Of a stretch of DNA of 64,000 bases, positions 63,834 to 64,000 are shown piece after piece. The notes below the pieces were generated by a model. The model searched no databases, had not been told where the DNA came from, and saw only the letters and a list, made by a program, of their open reading frames with translations. This stretch comes from Nonomuraea rubra (lineage in GTDB: Bacteria > Actinomycetota > Actinomycetes > Streptosporangiales > Streptosporangiaceae): NCBI RefSeq assembly GCF_014207985.1, contig NZ_JACHMI010000001.1:4199001-4263000 (forward strand), given 5' to 3'. A program made the position numbers and the translations under genes. Position 1 is the first letter of the stretch, and every line of letters starts with the position of its first letter.

Positions 63834-64000
63834 TCAGCTCGCCTGGCTCACCGTGGACATGTTGAAGTCCGGCACCCGCACCGCCGGCATGATCGTCCGC
63901 TGGAAGTAGTCGTTCCACTCGCGCGGCAGCGTCTGCCCGCTCCCGCCCACCTCCGCCAGCCGCCCCAGCAGGTCGACCGGGCTCTCGTTGAACCGGAAGT
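63834..64000 (-). CDS. 3' end of a probable TldD/PmbA-family metallopeptidase gene (partial)
   Basis: The last 55 codons are visible, reading FNESPVDLLGRLAEVG, then WNDYFQRTIMPAVRVPDF and NMSTVSQAS before TGA. This ending resembles the C-terminus of TldD/PmbA-family proteins of actinomycetes. The rest lies beyond the right edge. The call rests on a short match and is tentative. Confidence 0.45.
   Translation of the reverse strand, partial: FRFNESPVDLLGRLAEVGGSGQTLPREWNDYFQRTIMPAVRVPDFNMSTVSQAS

Overview
This is a GC-rich chromosomal window from a filamentous actinomycete. The DUF574 methyltransferase, Tat-exported secreted enzymes, ATGA-coupled operons, frequent GTG/TTG starts, a PknG-type kinase and a Trypco1 protein all fit Streptosporangiales (Nonomuraea-like), but the genus is an inference. 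No rRNA, tRNA, CRISPR array, insertion sequence or phage gene was seen.

Region 1 (1-4471, + strand): an nsrR-hmp nitric-oxide defence pair with a visible NsrR-type operator, then a nitroreductase, a MetE-like protein and a DUF574 methyltransferase. Region 2 (4482-11259, - strand): a LacI-controlled operon of GH42 beta-galactosidase, GH31 alpha-xylosidase and GH1 beta-glucosidase with a readable promoter and operator, suited to xyloglucan-type oligosaccharides. Region 3 (11285-13293): a decayed membrane-protein gene with eight 12-bp repeats, and a DHFR/RibD-fold gene. Region 4 (13323-24587, - strand): a catabolic regulon with a sugar ABC transporter, SDR, fumarate-lyase-family enzyme, TPP-dependent E1 alpha/beta, VOC protein, lactonase-like amidohydrolase, Gfo/Idh/MocA oxidoreductase and its own LacI regulator. 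Four copies of a TCAA(A/T)CG(A/T)TTGA operator mark its transcription units.

Region 5 (24585-40828): an aldehyde:ferredoxin oxidoreductase-like gene, a ROK regulator, secreted sugar-related enzymes (TIM-barrel protein, GSDH/PKD/CBM6/FIMAH protein), a Na+/H+ antiporter, half of an FtsX permease, a secreted phosphoesterase, a lytic transglycosylase lipoprotein, and a PHP hydrolase with a His-rich N-terminus.

Region 6 (41059-49300, + strand) is the most striking part. It is a tightly coupled six-gene operon: trypsin-like protease, PknG-like kinase, VWA/zinc-ribbon protein, four-helix membrane protein, solute-binding lipoprotein and Trypco1 protein. It appears to join a GlnH-GlnX-PknG-like nutrient-sensing relay to a trypsin/VWA/Trypco1 conflict-type module.

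Region 7 (49257-64000): GH15 trehalase/glucoamylase, a YczE-MocR pair, a TRIC channel, a POT peptide transporter, an acyl-CoA synthetase, two secreted beta-domain proteins, an NmrA-like/HxlR divergent pair, moaA plus a DUF6457 protein, a 6C-like small RNA on the minus strand, DUF3099, dodecin, a low-molecular-weight phosphatase, and a truncated gene at the right edge.
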